Assembly: GCA_027035735.1 (NCBI GenBank)
Contig: JALVUH010000008.1
Span: 1-13,555 of the forward strand
Source of the DNA: Nautiliaceae bacterium
GTDB taxonomy: Bacteria > Campylobacterota > Campylobacteria > Campylobacterales > Nautiliaceae
DNA: 13,555 nucleotides
Direction: 5' to 3'
The first letter of the stretch is position 1; every line of letters starts with the position of its first letter. Both the position numbers and the translations under genes were made by a program. Shown in pieces: positions 6,622 to 13,037 of the stretch. The notes below the pieces were generated by a model. It did no database searches. It worked only from the letters and a program-made list of their open reading frames with translations, and had not been told where the DNA came from.

Positions 6622-7511
6622 TTCACTATTTCCTTGAGTGCCTCTCCAATATCGCTTGAGAGTTTAATATTGAAAAATGGTAATGGTTTCTTTTCAAGAG
6701 AAATATTTACAAATGTTATTTTTCCATGATATTTTTTCTTTAAATTTTCTTTTACAGTTATTAAATTTGAAATTTTATCTACCAAAATTCCTTTTACAAG
6801 TGTAGCAATATATATTTTTCCATCTGCATATTTTTTTAGTTTTTCAAGAGGGATACCTCTATCTTTTGCTACTGTTTTTAGAAAATTGTCATATGTAGGA
6901 AGTAATAAATGTGATAATAGATATTTCTTATCTTCAGGAGAAAATTTTTTAAATAAACTTACTGGTTCTTTATATTTTCCTACTGTAAGTGTGTCTTCTT
7001 GAATACCTATTTTATCAGCTAGTTTTTTAATTACAAAATGAGGCATAATTACACCAATACTTCCAACTACTGCATTTTTATTTGCAATTATAGGCTTAAT
7101 TGCACTAATTATGTAATATCCTCCACTTGCAGCCATACTTTCTACATAAACATTTACTTTTTTCTTTTTATTTATATATCTAAGATATGCATTAAATTCA
7201 TCACTAGCACTTGGACTTCCTCCAGGAGTATTAAAAATAAGAAGATATTCTTTACAATTTTTGTCTTTACTTAGAGCATCCATTTTATTCATTAATTTGT
7301 TTATATAAGGTACTGTAATTGTTTTATTTATATTTATTACTGCAATGTAAGGTTTTGTTATTACAGTCTTTGGAGAGATATATTTTTTCAAAAATGAAAA
7401 AAGTACTAATAATTCTGCAATTATTAAAATTACTACACCAAAAATTACAATTTTTTCTTTTAATGCTTTTAGTTTAAATATTTTAAGTTCTGCTTTTAAT
7501 TTTTCTTCCAT
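6618..7511 (-). CDS. sppA: signal peptide peptidase SppA, 36K type, 297 aa
   Basis: This is a membrane-anchored serine protease that degrades signal peptides left after secretion. A basic N-terminus precedes one transmembrane helix (about 20-40), and the catalytic domain lies outside the inner membrane. Visible motifs are NTPGGS (94-99), the nucleophile in M-A-A-S-G-G (Ser129), GSIGVIMP (150-157) and G-K-Y-K-E with the general-base Lys181, i.e. the Ser/Lys dyad of short bacterial SppA. The length is that of the single-domain form, not the 67-kDa E. coli type. The ATG is preceded by AAAGGA. The gene sits 10 bp after mraY and overlaps murD by ATGA, an unusual insertion between two wall-synthesis genes. 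It may help clear signal peptides of the envelope proteins encoded downstream, which is speculation. Confidence 0.93.
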   Translation of the reverse strand: MEEKLKAELKIFKLKALKEKIVIFGVVILIIAELLVLFSFLKKYISPKTVITKPYIAVININKTITVPYINKLMNKMDALSKDKNCKEYLLIFNTPGGSPSASDEFNAYLRYINKKKKVNVYVESMAASGGYYIISAIKPIIANKNAVVGSIGVIMPHFVIKKLADKIGIQEDTLTVGKYKEPVSLFKKFSPEDKKYLLSHLLLPTYDNFLKTVAKDRGIPLEKLKKYADGKIYIATLVKGILVDKISNLITVKENLKKKYHGKITFVNISLEKKPLPFFNIKLSSDIGEALKEIVK

Positions 7512-7521
7512 ATTTTTCCTT

Positions 7522-8577
7522 TTATCTTATTTTTATACTTAAAATTGCAATTAAATTCATAATAAATGCAATAATCCAGAATCTTATAGTTACTTTATTT
7601 TCATCCCATCCTAATTTTTCAAAATGATGATGAATAGGTGCCATTAAAAAAATTCTTTTTCCTGTTGTTTTAAAAGAAGTTACTTGAAGTATAACAGAAA
7701 TTGTTTCTATTATAAATATAAAACCTATAAAAATTAATAATATTTCGTTTTTTGTAAGGATTGCTAAAAGTCCTATAATAGCACCGATACTTAAACTTCC
7801 GCTATCTCCCATAAAAATTTCTGCAGGATTTGCGTTATACCATAAAAATCCAAGAAGTGCTCCTATTAAAGAAGTAGCGATTATTACTACTTCTCCAATC
7901 CCAGGTTCAAATGGTAAAAATAGATAATGGCTAAAAATCATATTTCCCATTAGATACGAAAAAATAGATAAAGTAAATAAAGAAAAGATACTAGGGACCG
8001 TAGCAAGACCATCAAGTCCATCTGTTAAATTTACAGCATTACTCATTCCTACAATTACAAATGTCCAAAAAAATACCGCGAAAAAATGCATATCAAAAAG
8101 AGGATATTTATAAAATGGAATAAAAAGTTTTGTATCAAAATGATTTAGATATAGAATTAATGAAATAAAAAAAGCTGCTATTGTTTGTAATATAAATTTA
8201 TTTTTTGCACTTAATCCTGCTTGATTATCCTTATTTAAAATTTTTCCTAAATCATCAATCATCCCTATTAACATAAAAATTAATAAAGTAGCAATTGAAA
8301 GAATTACATAAATATTAAAAACAGCACTTATTAAAATAGCAATAATAGCACTTGATATAAATATAACTCCTCCCATACTTGGGGTTTTTGATTTTATTTT
8401 ATGATTTTCAGGGGCTAATTCATAAATCGGTTGAGTAGTTTTATCTTTTGCCCATTTTATAAATTTTGGAATTAAATAAAGAGTTAAAAAAAATGAAATA
8501 AAAAAGGCAATAATTGACCTTACAGAAATATAATGAAAAAGGTTTATTCCAAAATGATAATACAGATAATATAACAT
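7522..8577 (-). CDS. mraY: phospho-N-acetylmuramoyl-pentapeptide transferase (lipid I synthase), 351 aa
   Basis: This polytopic inner-membrane enzyme transfers phospho-MurNAc-pentapeptide from UDP to undecaprenyl phosphate, making lipid I. Its signatures are KTPSMGG (64-70), the Asp pair in G-M-I-D-D-L (108-109), GLSAKNKF (121-128), NLTDGLDGL (183-191), F-M-G-D-S-G-S (255-261) and the H-H-H-F-E loop (316-320). About ten hydrophobic helices fit the known topology, and the length is near the 360 residues usual for the family. It is the first gene of the minus-strand operon, with AAGG 6 bases before its ATG. The 62-bp gap to divergent fabG must hold the operon promoter. MurD acts earlier in the same pathway, on the cytosolic side. 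Confidence 0.98.
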   Translation of the reverse strand: MLYYLYYHFGINLFHYISVRSIIAFFISFFLTLYLIPKFIKWAKDKTTQPIYELAPENHKIKSKTPSMGGVIFISSAIIAILISAVFNIYVILSIATLLIFMLIGMIDDLGKILNKDNQAGLSAKNKFILQTIAAFFISLILYLNHFDTKLFIPFYKYPLFDMHFFAVFFWTFVIVGMSNAVNLTDGLDGLATVPSIFSLFTLSIFSYLMGNMIFSHYLFLPFEPGIGEVVIIATSLIGALLGFLWYNANPAEIFMGDSGSLSIGAIIGLLAILTKNEILLIFIGFIFIIETISVILQVTSFKTTGKRIFLMAPIHHHFEKLGWDENKVTIRFWIIAFIMNLIAILSIKIR

Positions 8578-8639
8578 TAAATGCCTTTTTTGGATAAAAT
8601 TGTATCATAAAAAAATGATTTAAAATTAAAGGAGATTCA
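8578..8639. promoter_or_regulatory. divergent promoter region between mraY and fabG
   Basis: These 62 bp must serve both operons. On the minus strand, TATGAT directly followed by ACAAT (within 8610-8598) is a plausible -10 for mraY. On the plus strand, TATCAT (8603-8608) is a weaker -10 for fabG. No -35 box is convincing. An inverted repeat ATCAT (8604-8608) / ATGAT (8615-8619) with a 6-base spacer lies in the middle and could be an operator half-site pair. The fabG ribosome site AAAGGAG (8628-8634) closes the region. Confidence 0.45.
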
Positions 8640-9383
8640 ATGACTTTTAGTGGAAAAAATGCATTAATTACTGGAGCTAGTAGAGGAATAGGAGCTGAGA
8701 TTGCAAGAGTTTTAGCAAAAAATGGAGTCAAAGTGTGGATAAATTATAGAAGCAATGCTGAATTAGCTGATAAATTAAAAGAAGAGATTGAGAGCAATGG
8801 AGGAGAAGCTGCAGTAATTGGATTTGATGTAAGTGATGAGAGTGCTTTTATTGATGCTATAAAAACAATAATTGATAGTGATGGAGAACTTAGCTATTTG
8901 GTAAATAATGCAGGAATTACAAATGATAAATTGGCTATGAGAATGAGTATTGAGGATTTTAGAAAAGTAATTGATGCGAATTTAACTTCAACATTTATAG
9001 GATGTAGAGAGGCTTTGAAAGTTATGAGTAAAAAAAGATTTGGCTCAGTTGTAAATGTTGCAAGTGTAGTGGCAGAATCAGGAAATATTGGACAAGCAAA
9101 CTATGTAGCTAGTAAAGGTGGGGTTATAGCAATGACCAAAACTTTTGCACTTGAAGGAGCTGCAAGAAATATTAGATTCAATGCAGTAACTCCTGGATTT
9201 ATTGATACTGATATGACAAAAAATTTGCCAGAAAAAGTAAAAGAAGAAATTTTAAGTAAAATTCCTTTAAAAAGACTTGCTAATCCTAAAGAGGTAGCTA
9301 ATGCAGTAGCTTTTCTTTTAAGTGATGAAGCTAGTTATATTACAGGTGAAACACTCAAAGTTAATGGTGGAATGTATATGTGA
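8640..9383 (+). CDS. fabG: 3-oxoacyl-ACP reductase, 247 aa
   Basis: This short-chain dehydrogenase reduces beta-ketoacyl-ACP with NADPH in each round of fatty-acid elongation. The cofactor motif TGASRGIG (11-18), NNAG (89-92), Asn114, Ser142, and Y-V-A-S-K with Tyr155 and Lys159 form a complete catalytic set. The C-terminus (SYITGETLKVNGGMYM) is typical of FabG. The length is standard and there is no membrane segment. The start has an ideal AAAGGAG site. It is the first gene of the fabG-acpP-fabF-accA cluster and diverges from mraY. SDR families are large, but context and a full-length match to FabG make the specific name secure. Confidence 0.96.
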   Translation: MTFSGKNALITGASRGIGAEIARVLAKNGVKVWINYRSNAELADKLKEEIESNGGEAAVIGFDVSDESAFIDAIKTIIDSDGELSYLVNNAGITNDKLAMRMSIEDFRKVIDANLTSTFIGCREALKVMSKKRFGSVVNVASVVAESGNIGQANYVASKGGVIAMTKTFALEGAARNIRFNAVTPGFIDTDMTKNLPEKVKEEILSKIPLKRLANPKEVANAVAFLLSDEASYITGETLKVNGGMYM

Positions 9384-9384
9384 T

Positions 9385-9414
9385 TTGTAAATTAAATGCA
9401 TTTTATGATAAAAT
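9385..9414 (+). promoter_or_regulatory. candidate acpP promoter overlapping the palindrome
   Basis: TTGTAA (9385-9390) and TAAAAT (9409-9414) are spaced by 18 bases, immediately after the fabG stop codon. TATGAT (9404-9409) is an alternative -10 with poorer spacing. If used, acpP would get its own transcript with a leader of about 25 nt. Confidence 0.4.
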
Positions 9415-9416
9415 GC
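9398..9416. promoter_or_regulatory. 19-bp perfect palindrome upstream of acpP (possible operator)
   Basis: GCATTTTATGATAAAATGC has two perfect 9-bp arms around a central G. It covers the -10 options for acpP. A T tract does not follow on the plus strand, so it does not look like a terminator. A repressor site is the natural reading, but no regulator gene is present in the window. Confidence 0.45.
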
Positions 9417-9445
9417 TGCAATAAAAAAAATAAAAGGAGAAAATA

Positions 9446-9682
9446 ATGGCATTATTTGATGAAGTAAAAGAAGTAATAGTTGAACAATTAAACGTAAGTC
9501 CTGATGAGGTTAAACCAGAAGCTAGATTTGTAGAAGATCTTGGAGCTGATAGTTTAGATGTAGTTGAAATGATTATGGCACTTGAAGAAAAATTTGAAAT
9601 TGAAATTCCTGATAGTGAAGCTGAAAAAATTCAAACAGTTCAAGATGTTGTTGATTATATAGAAAAAGCTAAAAAAGCTTAA
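9446..9682 (+). CDS. acpP: acyl carrier protein, 78 aa
   Basis: This small, acidic carrier holds growing acyl chains on a 4'-phosphopantetheine arm. The attachment site G-A-D-S-L-D is intact with Ser36, and the flanking four-helix pattern is standard (V-E-E/V-E-M-I-M-A-L-E-E-K-F after the site). The length matches the family. The ribosome site AAAGGAG lies 7 bases upstream. It stands between fabG and fabF as in many bacteria, but with its own candidate promoter and a strong hairpin after its stop. This fits ACP being needed in large excess over the enzymes. Confidence 0.98.
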   Translation: MALFDEVKEVIVEQLNVSPDEVKPEARFVEDLGADSLDVVEMIMALEEKFEIEIPDSEAEKIQTVQDVVDYIEKAKKA

Positions 9683-9711
9683 TTTTCACCCCTTTTAAGG
9701 GGTAATGAAAA
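9683..9711 (+). promoter_or_regulatory. hairpin 1 after acpP (competes with hairpin 2)
   Basis: TTTTCA (9683-9688) can pair with TGAAAA (9706-9711), and inside it CCCCTT (9689-9694) pairs with AAGGGG (9697-9702), leaving TAA (9703-9705) as a bulge. The arm TGAAAA is also part of hairpin 2, so the two structures exclude each other. It begins directly at the acpP stop codon. Confidence 0.4.
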
Positions 9712-9734
9712 TATGTAACGCATATTTTCATTAC
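9702..9734 (+). promoter_or_regulatory. hairpin 2 between acpP and fabF, 14-bp perfect stem
   Basis: GTAATGAAAATATG (9702-9715) and CATATTTTCATTAC (9721-9734) pair perfectly around the loop TAACG. Only TTCTT follows, then A-rich sequence and the fabF ribosome site AAGGA, so it is not a classical T-tract terminator. It may partly stop transcription or protect the 3' end of acpP mRNA. Confidence 0.55.
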
Positions 9735-9753
9735 TTCTTAAAAAAGGAAATCA

Positions 9754-10980
9754 ATGAGAGTTGTAGTAACTGGTATTGGAATGATAAATTCTGTAGGACT
9801 TAATAAAGATGAAAGTTTCAAAAATATTATTGAAGGTAAGACTGGAATTGATAAAATTACTCATTTTAATCCAGAAGGGTTTGCTTCTCAAATAGCTGGT
9901 GAAGTAAAAGGATTTGACCCTAAAACAATAATGGATGCTAAAGAAGTTAAAAAAGCAGATAGATTTATTCAATTAGGACTTGCAGCAGCAAAAGAAGCTA
10001 TGGAAGATAGTGGGCTTACAGATGTTGAATATGATAGTGAAAGATTTGGTATAAGTGCAGCAAGTGGTATCGGAGGACTTCCTGTAATTGAAAAAGCAAG
10101 TGTAATTGTAGAAACAAGAGGTCCAAGAAGAATATCTCCATTTTTTATTCCTAGTGCTTTAGTAAATATGCTTGGAGGATTTACTTCTATTGAATATAAA
10201 TTAAAAGGACCAAATCTTGCAAGTGTAACAGCATGTGCTGCAGGAACTCATGCTATAACTGAAGCTTTTAAAACTATTAAAGCTGGAATGGCTGATAAAA
10301 TGATGGTTGTAGCAGGAGAAGCTTGTATATGTCCTGTGGGAGTTGGAGGATTTTCTGCAATGAAAGCACTTTCAACAAGAAATGATGATCCAGCTCATGC
10401 TTCTAGACCATTTGATGCAAAAAGAGATGGTTTTGTAATGGGAGAAGGAGGAGCTTGTTTAATTTTAGAAAAATATGAAGATGCAGTTGCAAGAGGTGCT
10501 AAAATATATGCAGAAATTATTGGAATTGGTGAGAGTGGAGATGCTAATCATATAACTACTCCAGCTCCAGGAGGAGAAGGTGCATATAGAGCTATGAAAA
10601 TGGCTTATGAAATGGCAGGAAGACCAAAAATTGATTATATTAATGCACATGGAACTTCTACAAAATATAATGACCTTTATGAAACAATGGCTATTAAAAA
10701 ACTTTTTGGTGGAAAAGAAAACACTCCGCCTGTAAGCTCTACAAAAGGTGCAACAGGACATTGTTTAGGTGCGGCTGGGACAATTGAAGCAGTTATTACT
10801 CTTATGGCAATGGAAAATAATATTTTACCACCTACAATTAATTACGAAGAACCAGATCCAGAGTGCGATTTGGATTATGTTCCAAATAAAGCAAGAGAAG
10901 CTGAAATTAATGTAGCAATGAGCAATTCTTTTGGATTTGGTGGAACTAATGGAGTGGTTATTTTTAAAAAAGTAAAATAA
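9754..10980 (+). CDS. fabF: beta-ketoacyl-ACP synthase II, 408 aa
   Basis: FabF condenses malonyl-ACP with acyl-ACP to elongate fatty acids in the cytosol. The Cys-His-His triad is complete: Cys161 in T-A-C-A-A-G-T, His299 in I-N-A-H-G-T-S-T, and His336 in K-G-A-T-G-H-C-L-G-A. The N-terminal VVVTGIGM and the C-terminal NSFGFGGTN (391-399) are also typical. The length is normal for the family. The start has AAGGA seven bases upstream. It lies 71 bp after acpP, its carrier, and 11 bp before accA, which helps make its malonyl donor. The intergenic hairpins could set its level relative to acpP. Confidence 0.97.
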   Translation: MRVVVTGIGMINSVGLNKDESFKNIIEGKTGIDKITHFNPEGFASQIAGEVKGFDPKTIMDAKEVKKADRFIQLGLAAAKEAMEDSGLTDVEYDSERFGISAASGIGGLPVIEKASVIVETRGPRRISPFFIPSALVNMLGGFTSIEYKLKGPNLASVTACAAGTHAITEAFKTIKAGMADKMMVVAGEACICPVGVGGFSAMKALSTRNDDPAHASRPFDAKRDGFVMGEGGACLILEKYEDAVARGAKIYAEIIGIGESGDANHITTPAPGGEGAYRAMKMAYEMAGRPKIDYINAHGTSTKYNDLYETMAIKKLFGGKENTPPVSSTKGATGHCLGAAGTIEAVITLMAMENNILPPTINYEEPDPECDLDYVPNKAREAEINVAMSNSFGFGGTNGVVIFKKVK

Positions 10981-10991
10981 AAGGCTAAAAT

Positions 10992-11927
10992 TTGGCAGTA
11001 CTTGATTTTGAAAAAAAAATAGAAGAACTTAAAGAACAAATTGATGTAGCAAAAATAAAAGGAGATACCCATGCGGTATCTGCTTTGCAAAAAGATTTAG
11101 AAAAAGAGATAGAAAAGACTTTTAAAAATTTAACTCCTTATCAAAAACTACAACTTGCTCGTCATCCAGATAGACCTCATGCTATTGATATTATTGAGAG
11201 AATTATGGATGAGAAATATGAGCTTCATGGAGATAGAGAATTTAGAGATGATGCTTCAATTATTTGTTATATTGGAATGATAGAAAATGAAAAATGTATT
11301 GTTATTGGAGAGGAAAAAGGTAGAAATACAAAAGAAAAATTAAAAAGAAATTTTGGTATGCCTCATCCTGAGGGTTATAGAAAAGCTTTAAGAGTGGCAA
11401 AACTTGCTGAAAAATTTGATTTACCGATACTTTTTTTAGTTGATACTCCTGGGGCATACCCAGGAATTGGAGCAGAAGAGAGGGGGCAGAGCGAAGCAAT
11501 TGCCAGAAATTTATTTGAACTCTCACGAATTAAAACTCCGACTATCAGTATTGTAATAGGAGAAGGTGGAAGTGGGGGAGCTTTAGCTATAGGAGTAGCT
11601 GATAAATTTGCAATGTTGAAATATTCTGTTTTTAGTGTTATTTCACCAGAAGGTTGTGCTAGTATTTTATGGGGAGATAATTCAAAAGCCGAAACTGCAA
11701 CAAAAGCACTTAAAATTTCTGCAGAAGAACTCAAAGAGCTTGGTCTTATTGATGATATTATAGATGAACCAAAAGAAGGAGCTCATAGAGATTATGATAC
11801 TACAGCAGAAAATATTAAAAAATATTTTTTGAAAAATGTTGAAGAGCTTAAAAAACTTGATAAAGATGTGCTTCTTCAAAAAAGATTTGAAAAATATTTA
11901 AATTATGGTTCATTTAATGAAAAGTAA
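10992..11927 (+). CDS. accA: acetyl-CoA carboxylase carboxyltransferase, alpha subunit, 311 aa
   Basis: AccA, with AccD, moves the carboxyl group from biotin to acetyl-CoA, making malonyl-CoA for FabF and other synthases. The crotonase-fold carboxyltransferase signatures are clear: L-A-R-H-P-D-R-P (56-62), DTPGAYPGIGAEERGQ (151-166), GEGGSGGALAIG (190-201) and SPEGCASILW (218-227). A helical N-terminal segment (1-48) precedes them, as in other AccA. The length is close to the usual 315-320. Translation begins at a TTG (10992) with AAAAGG seven bases before it; no ATG is suitably placed. The 11-bp gap to fabF implies one transcript. The biotin carrier, biotin carboxylase and AccD are not in this window. 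Confidence 0.97.
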   Translation: MAVLDFEKKIEELKEQIDVAKIKGDTHAVSALQKDLEKEIEKTFKNLTPYQKLQLARHPDRPHAIDIIERIMDEKYELHGDREFRDDASIICYIGMIENEKCIVIGEEKGRNTKEKLKRNFGMPHPEGYRKALRVAKLAEKFDLPILFLVDTPGAYPGIGAEERGQSEAIARNLFELSRIKTPTISIVIGEGGSGGALAIGVADKFAMLKYSVFSVISPEGCASILWGDNSKAETATKALKISAEELKELGLIDDIIDEPKEGAHRDYDTTAENIKKYFLKNVEELKKLDKDVLLQKRFEKYLNYGSFNEK

Positions 11928-11936
11928 AGGAAAAAT

Positions 11937-12470
11937 ATGAAAAAATTTTTATCAGTTTTAATAATTTTAGGCTCTAGTTTATTTGCTCAAAATACAAATA
12001 TAAATTTACAAATTACAAATTCAACTATCGGAGTTTATGGAGAAACAGGAGTAACACAAAATAATATAAAAGCAAGAGGATTTTTCCTTTATAATGATAA
12101 TACTAATAAACATAATTTTTATTTAGCAGGTCTTAAAGCTGAAGGAAATTTAATAGGAGTAAATATTTCAAGTATGAAATTTTCTGTAATAGCTGATTTT
12201 GTACATACAAAAGATAATTCAGCTATACCTTTAGGATTTGGAGTGTTTAGTTATATTCCTAATATAAATATTCCAATTTTTATAAAAATAGAAGCAGAAT
12301 ATGCTCCTAAAGTTTTGAGTTTTGATGATGCTGATAGATTTAGTAGAGTAGATACTCAAATTGGATATTCTCCAATTACAAATGCAGAAATTTTTGTAGG
12401 ATATAGAAATATTAGTTTTAATCATAACTATAATAGTGATTTTTATGCCGGTTTAGGTTATAATTTTTAA
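11937..12470 (+). CDS. YfaZ-like outer-membrane beta-barrel protein, 177 aa
   Basis: A Sec signal peptide (MKKFLSVLIILGSSLFA, likely cleaved after Ala17) precedes a mature protein of alternating amphipathic strands. It ends in Y-A-G-L-G-Y-N-F; the terminal Phe is the usual signal for outer-membrane barrel assembly. A motif G-V-Y-G-E-T-G-V and the pattern V-G-Y-R-N-I near the end resemble YfaZ-type proteins. The function of YfaZ is not known to me. About eight strands could fit. There are no Cys residues. It starts 9 bp after accA with AAAGGA upstream, so it is co-transcribed with the fatty-acid genes, probably as the last member. Barrel localisation is likely and the family name moderate. Confidence 0.65.
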   Translation: MKKFLSVLIILGSSLFAQNTNINLQITNSTIGVYGETGVTQNNIKARGFFLYNDNTNKHNFYLAGLKAEGNLIGVNISSMKFSVIADFVHTKDNSAIPLGFGVFSYIPNINIPIFIKIEAEYAPKVLSFDDADRFSRVDTQIGYSPITNAEIFVGYRNISFNHNYNSDFYAGLGYNF

Positions 12471-12490
12471 TTTCTTTAGCCTTCTTTTTT
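12455..12490 (+). terminator. weak candidate terminator after the YfaZ-like gene
   Basis: AGGTTA (12455-12460) can pair with TAGCCT (12477-12482, one G-T pair), with a smaller AATT/AATT pairing inside. A T tract (12485-12490) follows. The stem is short and interrupted, so this is only a guess at where the fatty-acid transcript ends. Confidence 0.25.
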
Positions 12491-12497
12491 AACTCCC

Positions 12498-12526
12498 TTG
12501 ACAAAACTTCACTAAAGTAATATAAT
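12498..12526 (+). promoter_or_regulatory. perfect consensus sigma-70 promoter of the DUF1931 gene
   Basis: TTGACA (12498-12503), exactly 17 bases, then TATAAT (12521-12526). Every consensus base and the spacing are ideal. Transcription should begin near 12533, giving a leader of about 31 nt that carries AAAGGAG (12551-12557) six bases before the ATG. A small inverted repeat TTTTAA/TTAAAA (12526-12542) lies at the start of the leader. Confidence 0.88.
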
Positions 12527-12563
12527 TTTAATGATGTTAAAATTTAATTAAAAGGAGCGGGAA

Positions 12564-13013
12564 ATGGCTAGAGTCGTAGGCTTTAAAAAACTTGAAGCTG
12601 TATTTAGAAAAGCAGCAGGGATTGATTTAGATAAATCAAAAGCAGACAGAATTACTGACATAGTTGAAAAAAAATTTCATGATTTATTGTTAGTAGCTGT
12701 AGAAAAAGCAGGATATAATGGAAGAGATGTAATTATGGAAGCTGATATGCCTTTGACTAGAGGATTTGAAGAATCAATTAGAGAATTTAAAAAACTTGAA
12801 GAGGAAGTTGATTTACAAGATGTTTTGGCATTTTTAGAAAAAATTCCTCCTTTAAAATATCCAATTTCAGCAGAACTTGAAGCAAAACTTCCTGAATATA
12901 TTGGTGCTTTAATGCTTATTATTGCAAGAGTATTAAAAGAAGTAGGAGCTGATAGAAGACCATCAACTGAAGATATTGATAGAACAGAGAGAATTTTAGA
13001 TTTAACTCTTTAA
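12564..13013 (+). CDS. DUF1931 double histone-fold protein, 149 aa
   Basis: The sequence matches the DUF1931 family, whose Aquifex and Thermus members are known to fold as a histone dimer within one chain. The first histone fold spans about residues 5-72 (short helix FKKLEAVFRKAAG, long helix ADRITDIVEKKFHDLLLVAVEKAG, then G-R-D-V-I-M-E-A-D-M). The second spans about 73-147, with long helix KLPEYIGALMLIIARVLKEVG and a matching loop A-D-R-R-P-S-T-E-D-I-D. No signal or Cys is present. By hand count it has about 25 Lys/Arg against 30 Asp/Glu, so it is mildly acidic, unlike archaeal histones that wrap DNA. Its DNA binding is therefore open. The perfect promoter and strong ribosome site suggest an abundant protein. 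A terminator-like hairpin overlaps its stop. Confidence 0.9.
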   Translation: MARVVGFKKLEAVFRKAAGIDLDKSKADRITDIVEKKFHDLLLVAVEKAGYNGRDVIMEADMPLTRGFEESIREFKKLEEEVDLQDVLAFLEKIPPLKYPISAELEAKLPEYIGALMLIIARVLKEVGADRRPSTEDIDRTERILDLTL

Positions 13014-13027
13014 TTCTCTTTTTCTTT
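12988..13027 (+). terminator. candidate terminator overlapping the end of the DUF1931 gene
   Basis: AGAGAATT (12988-12995) pairs perfectly with AATTCTCT (13012-13019) across a 16-base loop. T-rich sequence follows (five T at 13019-13023, then CTTT). The stem extends outward by a G-T and an A-T pair. It contains few G-C pairs and overlaps the TAA stop (13011-13013). It could limit read-through into the permease gene. Confidence 0.38.
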
Positions 13028-13037
13028 AGGTTTATAA

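Noticed and set aside
8441..8731. Minus-strand open frame of 96 codons across the mraY-fabG gap
   Set aside because: It overlaps the start of mraY and of fabG in another frame, covers the promoter region and resembles no family; it is a shadow of two secure genes.
10465..10761. Minus-strand 98-codon Ser/Cys/Phe-rich frame opposite fabF
   Set aside because: It is antisense to the catalytic His regions of fabF; its odd composition reflects the complement of that sequence.
11375..11734. Minus-strand 119-codon frame opposite accA
   Set aside because: It lies wholly inside accA, whose motifs are complete. The antisense translation is low-complexity Ser/Ala/Pro and has no ribosome site.
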